DNA of 46,224 bases. It comes from Deltaproteobacteria bacterium. Lineage in GTDB: Bacteria > Desulfobacterota > DSM-4660 > Desulfatiglandales > Desulfatiglandaceae. The notes beneath the pieces are model-generated. The model did no database searches and was not told the DNA's origin. It saw nothing but the letters and a program-made list of their open reading frames with translations. Position numbers and translations under genes: made by a program. Of this stretch, positions 15,605 to 24,756 are shown one piece after another (within the stretch, counting starts at the first letter, position 1; each line of letters begins with the position of its first letter). The DNA is taken from contig JAFDDR010000003.1 of assembly GCA_019310785.1 (NCBI GenBank), forward strand, positions 1 through 46,224. Reading direction: 5' to 3'.

Positions 15605-16453
15605 ATGAAAATATTAGTAACAGGGGCAACGGGCTTTATTGGAACTCATGTCGTTAGCATATTGGCCAAACAAGGATACAATGTTATTGCAACTTCCAGA
15701 AATTTGAATAAAGCCGAATCTTATGAATGGTTTTCCCAAATAGAATATATTCCGTGTGATTTATCTTCTATAAAGAAAAATTATTTTCAATTTTTCCGTG
15801 AGCCGGAGATCCTGATTCATCTGGCTTGGGAGGGATTAGATAATTACAAAGATCTGCTCCATTTTGAAAGGAATCTCCCTGTGCATTACAGCTTTATTAA
15901 AAATATGGTTTGTAATGGTTTGCGCCATGTTGTTGTGGCTGGGACTTGTCTGGAATACGGAATGCAATACGGATGCCTTACGGAGGATTTGAATACCAAG
16001 CCAAAAGTTCCATATGGATTAGCAAAGGATACTCTTCGGAAAAATCTTGAGCAACTGTTTAATATTTATTCCGTAATCTTTCAATGGACACGTCTTTTTT
16101 ATCTATATGGTGAAGGACAAAGTGAAAAATCGTTGTTATCGCAACTGAATTCAGCAGTGCGAAAAGGGGATGAGTTCTTTAACATGTCTGGAGGTGAGCA
16201 GTTGCGTGACTATCTTCCGGTTGAAAAAGCTGCTCAATACATCCGCGACATCGCCCTGCAGAACAAGGTACAGGGCATCATAAATTGTTGCAGCGGAACA
16301 CCGGTCTCGATTCTGAGATTTGTCAAAAAATATCTGGATGAAAAAGGATACTCAATAAAACTTAATCTGGGCTTTTATCCGTATCCCGATTATGAGCCGA
16401 TGGCCTTTTGGGGCGATAACAAAAAGTTGCAAAGAGTATTGAGTCAGTTATGA
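15605..16453 (+). CDS. NAD-dependent epimerase/reductase, likely NDP-4-keto-6-deoxyhexose reductase
   Basis: A 282-residue extended SDR: GATGFIG at residues 7-13, LIHLAWEGLDNY, AGTCLEYG where the catalytic Ser/Thr region is expected, VPYGLAKDTLR with Tyr and Lys in YGLAK, and a late GGEQLRDYLPVEKAA segment. This pattern belongs to small SDRs that reduce the 4-keto group of 6-deoxy NDP-sugars (abequose synthase, dTDP-6-deoxytalose synthase and relatives). After the 4,6-dehydratase, epimerase and C-methyltransferase it is the natural last step of module B. The DNA is AT-rich compared with the preceding genes. The stop overlaps the next start by four bases. Confidence 0.83.
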   Translation: MKILVTGATGFIGTHVVSILAKQGYNVIATSRNLNKAESYEWFSQIEYIPCDLSSIKKNYFQFFREPEILIHLAWEGLDNYKDLLHFERNLPVHYSFIKNMVCNGLRHVVVAGTCLEYGMQYGCLTEDLNTKPKVPYGLAKDTLRKNLEQLFNIYSVIFQWTRLFYLYGEGQSEKSLLSQLNSAVRKGDEFFNMSGGEQLRDYLPVEKAAQYIRDIALQNKVQGIINCCSGTPVSILRFVKKYLDEKGYSIKLNLGFYPYPDYEPMAFWGDNKKLQRVLSQL

Positions 16454-17541
16454 CAAAATGTCCGTTATGCGGGGGGAAAACATTCAAAACTATTTGCGAA
16501 TTTAAGGGTATCCCTGTCTTTCAAAACAAGGTATATCCTACTGAAAAGGAAGCAAAAAAGGCTATTACCGGGGATGTGGTCTTGATGCAGTGCTGTGTTT
16601 GCGGATTCGTTTTCAATCGTGAATTTAACGATCAATTAATGAACTATAATAGTATGTACCAGAATGAGCAAGCTCATTCTGAATACTTTAAGTCCTACTT
16701 GTTGGAAGTCATAAAATTATTGAAGTCTGAAGGTTTTTTGTCAGGAAAAATTGTTGAAATAGGATGTGGAAAAGGCTCCTTCTTAGAGCTATTGTTGCAA
16801 GACGGCAGAGACGCAATCGGCTTCGATCCGGCTTACGAGGGGAAGAACTCACGTATTATAAAGGACTATTTTAGTGATTCTTATAAAATGATCAAAGCTG
16901 ATGCAATCATTTTGCGCCATACCTTGGAGCATATTCAAGAACCTTTAAACTTCCTGCATGCAATCGGAACAGCTAATGGTTACCGGGGCAAAATTTATAT
17001 AGAGGTCCCTTGCTTTGATTGGATCAGGAGAAAAAATTCGTTCTGGGATATCTATCACGAACACTGCAACTATTTTACTATCGAAACGCTGAAGGCAATG
17101 TTCACTGAATCAAGCGTGGGTAGACTTTTTGGGGACCAGTATTTGTATCTTATTGCAGAGTTTAAGGATTTGAAGTCCTGCGCCGAACCGAAGGGACATT
17201 GTAGTATTTTCACAGACAGCCTTTTCGCAGGAGAACTTGTTCGATACAAAAAATTTGTTTTGGCGAACCAAGATGTAATGGTGTGGGGAGCGGGTGCCAA
17301 AGGCGTGACCTTTGTAAATCTGATCGATCCGGACAGATTGTTTATTCGTGGGCTATTGGATATCAATCCAAAAAAGCAGAACCGGTATGTCGCAAAAACA
17401 GCTCACAAGATATACGGATTAAACGTATTGGGAAATGAGAAAGTAAAAGCAGTTTTAGTCATGAATGAAAATTATTTCGATGAAATTTCGAACATGTTAT
17501 CCAACCGTGAAATAGCTTTATATGCTTTGGGAGTGCTTTAA
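16450..17541 (+). CDS. Class I SAM-dependent methyltransferase with N-terminal zinc module (C-methyltransferase-like)
   Basis: A 363-residue protein: zinc-type cysteines at the start (CPLCGG, then CCVCGF), a class I SAM core with KIVEIGCGKGSFLELL from about residue 98 and RHTLEHIQEP, then YHEHCNYF, and a C-terminal part with VWGAGAKGVTFVNL. This resembles TylC3-type C-methyltransferases but is shorter and divergent in the middle. It overlaps both neighbours by one to four bases, so it belongs to the same translational chain. A second C-branch or an O-methylation is possible; two C-methyltransferase-like genes in one locus is notable. Confidence 0.8.
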   Translation: MTKCPLCGGKTFKTICEFKGIPVFQNKVYPTEKEAKKAITGDVVLMQCCVCGFVFNREFNDQLMNYNSMYQNEQAHSEYFKSYLLEVIKLLKSEGFLSGKIVEIGCGKGSFLELLLQDGRDAIGFDPAYEGKNSRIIKDYFSDSYKMIKADAIILRHTLEHIQEPLNFLHAIGTANGYRGKIYIEVPCFDWIRRKNSFWDIYHEHCNYFTIETLKAMFTESSVGRLFGDQYLYLIAEFKDLKSCAEPKGHCSIFTDSLFAGELVRYKKFVLANQDVMVWGAGAKGVTFVNLIDPDRLFIRGLLDINPKKQNRYVAKTAHKIYGLNVLGNEKVKAVLVMNENYFDEISNMLSNREIALYALGVL

Positions 17542-18272
17542 TGGACCCCATCATGCAGTTCGAGCAGGCAAGAGAGCGGCGAATCAAGGACCAGGGTAAA
17601 AATGTCCCCCTAATTGATGCTGCGAACAATTTTCAAGAAGGATCCATTAAATCTCTTTATTCCTACAATTTTTCTTGGATGGGAAGACCTCTAATACAGT
17701 ACCCACAAGATATTGTCGTTATGCAGGAAATTTTATGGAAAGTGAAACCGGATCTTGTTGTGGAAACAGGTATTGCCCACGGTGGTTCAATCATATTTTA
17801 CTCTTCAATACTCGAACTGATTGGGAAGGGCCTGGTACTGGGCATTGATGTGGATATCAGGACTCATAACAGGAAATTAATTGAGGCTCATCCAATGTTC
17901 AATCGGATCGAGATGATTGAGGGGGATTCAGTTTCCGAGGAGGTCTTTGCTCAGGTCAGGGAAATAGCAGGCGATAAGCGGACCGTCCTTGTCTGTCTTG
18001 ATTCTATGCATACGCATGAACATGTCATAAAAGAACTGGAACTGTACTCCTCTATTGTGACAAAAGGAAGTTATCTCGTAGTATTCGACACAATCATTGA
18101 AGATTTGTCCGAAGATTGCATTGGGGATAGGTCTTGGGGTAAGGGAAACAACCCCAAGACAGCAGTGCACGAGTTCATCAAGAAGACTGACCGTTTTGTT
18201 ATAGATAAGGCAATTGAAAACAAACTCCTGATCACTGTGGCCCCGGACGGCTATTTGAAATGTGTCAAGTGA
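17541..18272 (+). CDS. Cephalosporin hydroxylase (CmcI)-family methyltransferase-like protein
   Basis: A 243-residue protein of the CmcI/rhamnosyl O-methyltransferase family: YSYNFSWMGRPLIQYPQD, then VVETGIAHGGSIIF (SAM-type glycine motif), LGIDVDIR, CLDSMHTHEH and the late SWGKGNNPKTAVHEF. Despite the family name (cephamycin biosynthesis), members in glycan loci are taken to be sugar O-methyltransferases. The start ATG shares its A with the previous stop. Specific substrate unknown. Confidence 0.85.
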   Translation: MDPIMQFEQARERRIKDQGKNVPLIDAANNFQEGSIKSLYSYNFSWMGRPLIQYPQDIVVMQEILWKVKPDLVVETGIAHGGSIIFYSSILELIGKGLVLGIDVDIRTHNRKLIEAHPMFNRIEMIEGDSVSEEVFAQVREIAGDKRTVLVCLDSMHTHEHVIKELELYSSIVTKGSYLVVFDTIIEDLSEDCIGDRSWGKGNNPKTAVHEFIKKTDRFVIDKAIENKLLITVAPDGYLKCVK

Positions 18273-18303
18273 ATTTGGTTTGTCGGAATTATCTGAAATT
18301 TTG

Positions 18304-19182
18304 ATGCATAATTACCTCGTCAGTATCGGCATGCCCGTTTATAACTGCGAGGGGACTATGGGGCGTGCACTGGATTCTCTACTGGCTCAAACTCATGACA
18401 ACCTTGAAATATTTGTCTCCGATAACTATTCGACAGATCGCACATATGAAATTTGCAGGGAATATGAGAAAAAGGACTCTCGGGTATCCGTATGCCGAAA
18501 CAAAAGCAATGTTGGCATTATCGAAAACTTCAGAATCGTTCTTCAAAAAGCCCGCGGTGAATTCTTCATGTGGGCCGCTGGAGATGACTGCTGGAAGCCC
18601 AAGTTCTTGGAGGCCCTGATAAATCAGATGGCAGAAAATCCCGAAGCCGGCACCGCTCTTTGCGCCGTGAGAAGGGAATATCCAGGAGGTACTCTGAAGG
18701 ATGTGATCCGATTCGATGAGGAAATTGGGGATAAGCCACAATCGGCGCTTCGCACCGCATCCAGGTTGCTATCGCCACTCAAAAAGACCAAGATGCTCAA
18801 GTACAATCTGTTCATATGCGGACTTTTCAGGAGAAGAATTGCCGAGGGGATTCTTGACAAAAATCCAGAAATCCTCGATCTCGGAGAGCGGCCCTTCCTG
18901 GCTCTGGTTGCATTGTCGAGTGGATTTGTCTTCGTGAACAGAAAACTTTTTGTAAAGATGGTGTACAGGACACGATTTAAGGAGAGAAAACAAGGGGATT
19001 CCTACAAAAAAAATTTTGATCCCTTTAGGTATTACCTGGATACGGCCGTGCATATTCTTCGGGCAGGATCGATCCCTATACAGCGCAAAGTATTCGTTGT
19101 GGCCGTAATGCGCTATGCATTGGAGATTTTGTTGAGCCGTGCAAAGAAAAAGGCCAAAGCCTTCCTGGAAATGGGCGAGTGA
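18304..19182 (+). CDS. Family 2 glycosyltransferase
   Basis: A GT-A fold transferase of 292 residues. VSIGMPVYNCEGTMGRALDS opens the nucleotide-binding domain, SDNYSTDRT and the AAGDD acidic motif (DxD equivalent) follow, typical of cytoplasmic GT2 enzymes that add a sugar to a lipid-linked acceptor. I see no C-terminal membrane helices. ATG 18304 gives the usual short lead before the first strand; a GTG at 18262, inside the CmcI-like gene, is an alternative start. No clear ribosome-binding site decides between them. Sugar specificity is not predictable. Confidence 0.85.
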   Translation: MHNYLVSIGMPVYNCEGTMGRALDSLLAQTHDNLEIFVSDNYSTDRTYEICREYEKKDSRVSVCRNKSNVGIIENFRIVLQKARGEFFMWAAGDDCWKPKFLEALINQMAENPEAGTALCAVRREYPGGTLKDVIRFDEEIGDKPQSALRTASRLLSPLKKTKMLKYNLFICGLFRRRIAEGILDKNPEILDLGERPFLALVALSSGFVFVNRKLFVKMVYRTRFKERKQGDSYKKNFDPFRYYLDTAVHILRAGSIPIQRKVFVVAVMRYALEILLSRAKKKAKAFLEMGE

Positions 19183-19240
19183 ATAACCGGTTTTTTCCTT
19201 AGGCATCGAAATCGGATAAATCAGACCGGAAAATTGGTGG

Positions 19241-19963
19241 ATGAAGGATCGATCAAAAATAAAAGTATTGGCTATAATACCGGCGCGAGGAGGCTCCAAG
19301 CGGCTTCCCCGGAAGAATATCCGGGAAATTTGCGGGCGGCCCTTGCTGGCCTATACCATCAAGGCGGCAAGGAATGCGGAGCGAATCACACATTTTCTTG
19401 TATCATCCGAGGACAACGAAATCATTGAAGTTGCCAGAAAATACAATGCACCCGTTCCGTTTGTCAGGCCGGCGGAGTTATCCGGGGACAAGGTTCGCAA
19501 TATTGATGTTGTTGATCACGCGCTCAGGTTCATGGAGGGCGCAAAGGGTGTTACCTATGACATCATCGTTTTGTTACAGCCTACAAGCCCTGTCCGGGAC
19601 CACGGGCATATTGACAGTGCAGTGGAACTGCTGTGGAATTCCGATTGTGACTCCCTGGCCAGTGTGAAGGGGCCGTTTAAGAAAAGGGATCCTATTCTCA
19701 AGGCCATTCGAAACGGAATACTTGAAGACTACTCTCCTGTAAAAGACCTGAAAAATGTTGAGCCCTTTTATCTTTATAATGCCTCACTATATGCGGTGAA
19801 GCGGGATTATTTTGTACGGCATAAGAAGCTGATTTCTCCAAAGCAGATTCCGCTTATTATGGATAAGTTCCATTCCGTTGACGTGGATACTGATGCAGAC
19901 TTTCTTGTGGCGGAATCATATATAAACTACATGAAAAATCAGAACAAGGATAACTCATTATGA
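19241..19963 (+). CDS. Acylneuraminate cytidylyltransferase-family protein, copy 1
   Basis: A 240-residue CMP-sialate synthetase-family enzyme (NeuA/LegF/PseF). IPARGGSKRLPRKN at residues 13-26 is the CTP-binding signature; LLQPTSPVRD and DVDTDADF are also family motifs. Such enzymes activate nonulosonic acids as CMP-sugars in the cytoplasm. Its stop overlaps the start of the aldolase gene by four bases. The substrate cannot be chosen among Neu5Ac, Leg, Pse or a Kdo-like acid. A second family member lies at 30421 and is clearly different in sequence. Confidence 0.88.
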   Translation: MKDRSKIKVLAIIPARGGSKRLPRKNIREICGRPLLAYTIKAARNAERITHFLVSSEDNEIIEVARKYNAPVPFVRPAELSGDKVRNIDVVDHALRFMEGAKGVTYDIIVLLQPTSPVRDHGHIDSAVELLWNSDCDSLASVKGPFKKRDPILKAIRNGILEDYSPVKDLKNVEPFYLYNASLYAVKRDYFVRHKKLISPKQIPLIMDKFHSVDVDTDADFLVAESYINYMKNQNKDNSL

Positions 19964-20862
19964 TTGAGACGAGACCTGTAAGGGGCATAGTTCCAGTTGT
20001 TTCAACCCCCTTGACCAAAGAAGAAGATATAGATATCCCGGGGTTAAAGCGCTTGGTTGAATTCCTGATAGACAAAAAAATAGGCGGGCTTTGGGTTTTA
20101 GGCACAGGCAGCGAAGACATGAATCTGACCTTTTCCAAGCGTCTTCAGGTGGCCCGAACCATATGTGAAGTCAATGCCGGAAAAATCCCGCTCATGCTCG
20201 GAGCCGGATTTTTTGCAATGGAAGATATCCTGAATTTTATTCGCGAAACAGAAGGACTCGAATTTGATGCGTATCATGTCATGCCCTACCATCCACTTCT
20301 GAGTCTGGACCGTCTTGACTGGTTTTACCGCCATATCGCAGACAACTGTCCCAGACCTCTGTGGATATACACAAGCGCCAACTGGAGCAGACCCATAACA
20401 CCGGAATTCGTTTCAGGGCTTAAGGAGCATCCGAATATTTGCGGTATCAAGTTCAGCACCCGGGACTCAGTGGCCATAACGAAAGTCGCGCGGTTGGCCG
20501 ATGATAAATTTCAGGTTATCACCGCAGTGGCGAGCCAGCTTTACGCCTGCCTTTGTATGGGTTCCAGGGCTCACACATCCAGCTTGGGAAGCTGTCTTCC
20601 GGAAATCCTCATACGCATCTATGAGCTTTTTACCGAGGGGAAATATGATAAGGCCCTTTCAGAGCAGCATCGTCTGAACGACTTCCTTGCAGCTTTTTCG
20701 AGAAATACGAAAACGGACAATTTCCTGCAGGCCGCAGATGAGAAATACATCCTTTCTTTAAGGGGAATTTGCAATGAGTACGTCACTTCCTATTACAGAA
20801 ATGTATCCGAAGAAGAAAAGCTGAGCATACAGCGGCTGCTTAAAGAGTACAACTTTTTTTAA
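19960..20862 (+). CDS. Dihydrodipicolinate synthase / N-acetylneuraminate lyase-family aldolase
   Basis: A 300-residue class I aldolase of the DapA/NanA family. GTGSED stands where DapA has its GTTGE motif; Y137 (IYTSANW) and the Schiff-base K164 (GIKFST) are in place. The family condenses or cleaves pyruvate with an aldehyde. Coupled to a CMP-sialate-synthetase-like gene it may make or split a 2-keto-3-deoxy sugar acid instead of lysine precursors. In module D this gives a pyruvate-dependent alternative to the PEP-dependent NeuB route; direction is not inferable from sequence. Confidence 0.85.
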   Translation: MIETRPVRGIVPVVSTPLTKEEDIDIPGLKRLVEFLIDKKIGGLWVLGTGSEDMNLTFSKRLQVARTICEVNAGKIPLMLGAGFFAMEDILNFIRETEGLEFDAYHVMPYHPLLSLDRLDWFYRHIADNCPRPLWIYTSANWSRPITPEFVSGLKEHPNICGIKFSTRDSVAITKVARLADDKFQVITAVASQLYACLCMGSRAHTSSLGSCLPEILIRIYELFTEGKYDKALSEQHRLNDFLAAFSRNTKTDNFLQAADEKYILSLRGICNEYVTSYYRNVSEEEKLSIQRLLKEYNFF

Positions 20863-21018
20863 TCATTCTTTTGTTAGCACCTCATTCCCTGAAATTTCTC
20901 CCCGGTTCCTTCGGAATACCCCTTTTACCTTATAATGTTTTAATAGTCTGTTTTGATTTTGGAGAGATACTGATGTACAAAAAGGTTTTTGATAAACCGC
21001 AGGAAGCAAAGGTAGAAC

Positions 21019-22518
21019 ATGACTGTAAAAGCAATTTTTCCGCATAGTGAACTTTCTTACTGGCTGAATATAGCGGAATTACTGAGAGACAGATACGGAT
21101 GGGATATATGTTACTTTGCGGGGATTGACGATTTCAGAATAAAAGAGGCGCAGGAAAAATTCCCAGACGCCGTGTTTCATTCAATTGAACAAATAAAAAG
21201 AGGTCAAATTCCCTATAAGTGTGAAAAGATAAAAAATGCATTCCTTGATGAGGACTTGCTTTCAGCATTAGCATTTCATGAGAGCATTTTTATCAAGATG
21301 ATGGACAGGCATAATATAGATGGAAAATTAACTTATCAGAAAAGAATTTTCTATTATCATACGCAGCTTATGTATTGGAAGGGCGTGCTCGATTATTTTA
21401 AACCTGATGTCCTGGTTTTCAGAGTAGCCCCTCACAGAGGTTATGATTATATATTATATGCGTTGTGTAGGGTTCTGGGCATAAAGACAATGATGTTTGA
21501 AAGGACATCACTCCCAGGTCGTATTTATCCTGTTGAGTCTTTTGAAACAGGTTCTGAAATGATCCGAGATGCCTATCGAAAGAGATTGAAGGACAATAAT
21601 GATAATGAAATCATTCTATCCCAAAAAACGAGAGACCATATAGAAAGGCTTACCCAGTCTTATTCTCAGGCCATGCCCTTTCATCTAAAATATAAGCTCA
21701 CCAAATTTAAGCAAGGTGTTCTGGAGACTCTCATTCTGATTTCCAAAGATGTGATTAAGGGGCTTTTGCTCCGGTCAAAGGACCCGGGCTATCTAAGAAA
21801 AAGCTTTTATAAAAACATGGGTCTATTCAAAAGGAAACGGTTGCTCTCGCGGTATAATAGTTTAGCCAAAGAAGTGGACATGAAAAAGCCATACATTTTT
21901 GTGGCGCTTCAGTGCGAGCCTGAGAGACAGACATGCCCTAATGGTGGCGTGTTCGGCAATCAATATGTGATGATTGACCTCCTCTCCAAACTTGTCCCCG
22001 AGGGGTGGATGATTTATGTCAAGGAGCATGTGTCCCAGTTCAAACCTTACCAGGCCCCTGAGCGTTCCAAGACCGTTCAATTTTACGATTATATAGCAAA
22101 TATGCCCAATGTTGAGTTTGTTCCCCTTTCATATACCTCCTTTGATATGATCGATGGAGCCAAGGCCTCTGCTACGGTCTCTGGAACAGTGGCCTGGGAA
22201 AGTGTGGTGAGAGCTAAACCCGCCTTGCTTTTTGGATATAGCTGGTACAGAGATGGTGAGGGTATTTTCGTAACCCATAATGCCCATAAGTGTAGGAGGG
22301 CTATAGAAAAGATCGAAAACGGATACGTCGTGGACCGAGAGAAAGTTTTACTTTTTGCACAGGTTATCGAAGAAAATTCCTTTAAGGGGTATATAGACAA
22401 ATTGTATGACAAGATGAAAATCGTTACACTTGATGAAAATGTGGCCAACATGTCTATGTCCATTGCACGGTTTTATGAAGAGGCCGCCGGTCGAGAGAAA
22501 AGAGCTGTTTTAGAATAG
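21019..22518 (+). CDS. Capsule polysaccharide synthesis-type glycosyltransferase
   Basis: A 499-residue GT-B-like protein. The C-terminal half has IFVALQCEPERQTCPNGG, MIYVKEHVSQF, and SGTVAWESVVRAKPALLFG, matching the capsule synthesis (KpsC/KpsS-like, PF05159) class. Those enzymes transfer Kdo or related sugars in capsule assembly. The first half (IFPHSELSYWLNIAELL) is a Rossmann domain. The donor here could be one of the CMP-activated acids made by neighbours; this is inference. A 156-base gap precedes it, with an AT-rich stretch that could hold a promoter. The gene is AT-rich compared with flanking genes. Confidence 0.78.
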   Translation: MTVKAIFPHSELSYWLNIAELLRDRYGWDICYFAGIDDFRIKEAQEKFPDAVFHSIEQIKRGQIPYKCEKIKNAFLDEDLLSALAFHESIFIKMMDRHNIDGKLTYQKRIFYYHTQLMYWKGVLDYFKPDVLVFRVAPHRGYDYILYALCRVLGIKTMMFERTSLPGRIYPVESFETGSEMIRDAYRKRLKDNNDNEIILSQKTRDHIERLTQSYSQAMPFHLKYKLTKFKQGVLETLILISKDVIKGLLLRSKDPGYLRKSFYKNMGLFKRKRLLSRYNSLAKEVDMKKPYIFVALQCEPERQTCPNGGVFGNQYVMIDLLSKLVPEGWMIYVKEHVSQFKPYQAPERSKTVQFYDYIANMPNVEFVPLSYTSFDMIDGAKASATVSGTVAWESVVRAKPALLFGYSWYRDGEGIFVTHNAHKCRRAIEKIENGYVVDREKVLLFAQVIEENSFKGYIDKLYDKMKIVTLDENVANMSMSIARFYEEAAGREKRAVLE

Positions 22519-22556
22519 ATTGTTTCTGCCCGGAATTAATATCGAGACCTAATTCC

Positions 22557-23651
22557 ATGTCCTGTGCTAAAAAGACATTAACAACATCGACTAAAGAGAT
22601 CGTTAAACGAGTAGTTGGCGATAGGATATGGAATGAATTGAAGGTTCGTTTTGAGATGAGGGTCAGGAAAAATGCCTTGCATCGAGGTGCATGGGACGAT
22701 TTCTGCCGTGTCTGTCTAAAACACTATAAGCCGATAACCGCTCCCATGATACTGGTTTCTCAGATTCAGCGATCAGGGGGAACTCTCCTGAGCCAGCTTT
22801 TGGACGGCCATTCTGAACTGCATGCGCATCCCTACGAACTGAAGATAGGACATCCATCAAAATATATATGGCCCGATATCAGGCTGGACAGTGATCCCGA
22901 AACCTGGTTCGAGATCCTTTTTGAAGATGTTGTAATAAAGCTTTTTAGAGACGGATATCAAAAGGGGCGTAAGGATGATGAGAGCTTCCCATTCATATTC
23001 CTGCCTTATATTCAGCGGCGGATTTTTCTGGACTATTTAAGGCGTTTTAGATCTGTTTCATTGCGGGATGTGTTTGATGGCTACATGACCTCCTTTTTTA
23101 ACGCCTGGATCGACAATCACAATAATGTGGGACACAAGAAATATGTGTCGGCATTTACTGCGGGCCTGGCGACAAATAAGCAAAGCGTGGACCGTTTTTT
23201 TGAAGTCTATCCCGATGGATATATGATTTCAATTATCCGTGATCCTAAGAACTGGTATCCCTCTGCCCTGAGACACCGTCCTGATGAGTATTCTGATGTC
23301 GATAAAGGCCTCGATTTTTGGAATAGAAACGCTAAGGCAATATTGAGGAACAAAGAAGAGTATTCAGATCGCGTTTGCATTATCAAATTTGAAGACCTGG
23401 TAGGCCGAACAGAAGACATAATGAGGTTCCTGTGTAGTTACGTGGGGATCGGATTTGAAGATATCGCAGTGGTTCCTACTTTTAACAAGTGGCCCATCAG
23501 GGCCAACACGAGTTTTGACACAAAGGAACATGGGGTGGTTGGGGATACGCTTCAGCGGTATACGACACTGGGAAAAGAGATTCTGGACCGGATCGAATCC
23601 CTGACAAATGAAACCTACGGAAGGCTGCTTGAGAAGGCAGATGTCTTATAG
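22557..23651 (+). CDS. Sulfotransferase-family protein
   Basis: A 364-residue protein with both PAPS-binding elements of the sulfotransferase fold: QIQRSGGTLLSQLL (5'-phosphosulfate loop, from residue 69) and ISIIRDPKNWYPSA (3'-phosphate region). It probably sulfates a hydroxyl of the glycan or an intermediate using PAPS. A late FEDL(VGRTEDIM) segment is also common in the family. It sits between the capsule-type transferase and the NeuB gene. No sulfate-activation genes are in the window. Confidence 0.82.
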   Translation: MSCAKKTLTTSTKEIVKRVVGDRIWNELKVRFEMRVRKNALHRGAWDDFCRVCLKHYKPITAPMILVSQIQRSGGTLLSQLLDGHSELHAHPYELKIGHPSKYIWPDIRLDSDPETWFEILFEDVVIKLFRDGYQKGRKDDESFPFIFLPYIQRRIFLDYLRRFRSVSLRDVFDGYMTSFFNAWIDNHNNVGHKKYVSAFTAGLATNKQSVDRFFEVYPDGYMISIIRDPKNWYPSALRHRPDEYSDVDKGLDFWNRNAKAILRNKEEYSDRVCIIKFEDLVGRTEDIMRFLCSYVGIGFEDIAVVPTFNKWPIRANTSFDTKEHGVVGDTLQRYTTLGKEILDRIESLTNETYGRLLEKADVL

Positions 23652-23706
23652 AAGCTATTTTGATAATTCTCTTATGGGTTTCCAGCGAATACGGGGTATG
23701 TCTTGA

Positions 23707-24756
23707 GTGAAAGATGAGGGCTTTTCAATCGGCGAAAGGTGGATAGGGTCTGAGTCGCCTGCGCTAATAGTAGCGGAAATCGGGCAGGCCCATGATGGAT
23801 CCCTGGGAACTGCTCATTCGTACATTGACGCTGTTGCCGATGCGGGCGCAGATGCCGTAAAGTTTCAAACCCATATCGCTAATGAGGAATCGACTCTGGA
23901 TGAACCTTTCCGTGTAAAGTTCAGTTTCCAGGATAATACCAGGTACGATTACTGGAAACGGATGGAGTTTACCGAAGATCAATGGAAGGATCTCTCTAAG
24001 CATGCAAAGGATCGTAACCTGATATTTTTGAGTTCCCCTTTTTCGGTAAAGGCGGTCAATATATTGAGGGACATCGGAATGCAGGCCTGGAAGATAGGCT
24101 CTGGAGAAGTAAAATCCGATGACATACTTGGGGCCATGGCGGAAAACGGGGCACCTATCATCCTGAGCACAGGCATGAGTGGTTTTGATGAAATTGAGGA
24201 TTGTGTAAAGAGGATCAGGGAAAGAGGGTTGCAATTTGCCCTGCTCCAATGCACAAGCAGCTATCCTACTGCTCTCGATCAGGTTGGATTAAATGTAATA
24301 GGGGAGCTGAGAAGTCGCTTCAACTGTCCCATCGGGCTGTCGGATCATTCGGGCACCCTTTTTCCGGGACTTGCGGCCATGGTAAAAGGAATCGATATAT
24401 TAGAGGTCCATGTGATCTTTGATAGAGGATCCTTTGGACCGGATGTCCCGGCGTCTATCACTGTGGATGATCTGGTTGTTCTGGTAAACGCCAGGGATGC
24501 CTTTCATGTCATGGCCGTTAATCCGGTTGACAAGGACGAAATGGCCGAAAACATGTCTCAAATGAAGTCAATGTTTTCCAAGAGCGTGGCCCCGGCTATG
24601 GCAATGCCCGCTGGAACCATCTTGCAGTTTGAAATGCTGACTTTAAAGAAGCCGGGAACAGGCATTCCGGCCTCGGATATGGAAAATATCATTGGTCGTC
24701 GCCTGATACGCGACGTAGATCCTCGTAAACTCTTAATATGGGAAGATTTGGAATGA
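23707..24756 (+). CDS. neuB: N-acetylneuraminate synthase-family protein (NeuB), copy 2
   Basis: A 349-residue NeuB-family synthase: AEIGQAHDG at residues 23-31, DAVKFQTHIANEEST, KIGSGEVKSDDIL, STGMSG, QCTSSYPT, GLSDHSGT, with a C-terminal SAF domain (KKPGTGIPASDM, then GRRLIRDV). It condenses PEP with a hexosamine. The gene starts at GTG 23707 and is overlapped by neuC four bases before its stop, so the usual neuB-neuC partnership is present and ManNAc or a derivative is the natural substrate. Differs strongly from the copy at 5789. Confidence 0.9.
   Translation: MKDEGFSIGERWIGSESPALIVAEIGQAHDGSLGTAHSYIDAVADAGADAVKFQTHIANEESTLDEPFRVKFSFQDNTRYDYWKRMEFTEDQWKDLSKHAKDRNLIFLSSPFSVKAVNILRDIGMQAWKIGSGEVKSDDILGAMAENGAPIILSTGMSGFDEIEDCVKRIRERGLQFALLQCTSSYPTALDQVGLNVIGELRSRFNCPIGLSDHSGTLFPGLAAMVKGIDILEVHVIFDRGSFGPDVPASITVDDLVVLVNARDAFHVMAVNPVDKDEMAENMSQMKSMFSKSVAPAMAMPAGTILQFEMLTLKKPGTGIPASDMENIIGRRLIRDVDPRKLLIWEDLE

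Noticed and set aside
20863-21018. Short gene in the gap before the capsule-type transferase (ATG 20973)
   Set aside because: The frame is only about 20 codons and ends inside the next gene; no homology is recognisable. The gap is AT-rich and may hold a promoter, but no clear -35/-10 pair was seen.
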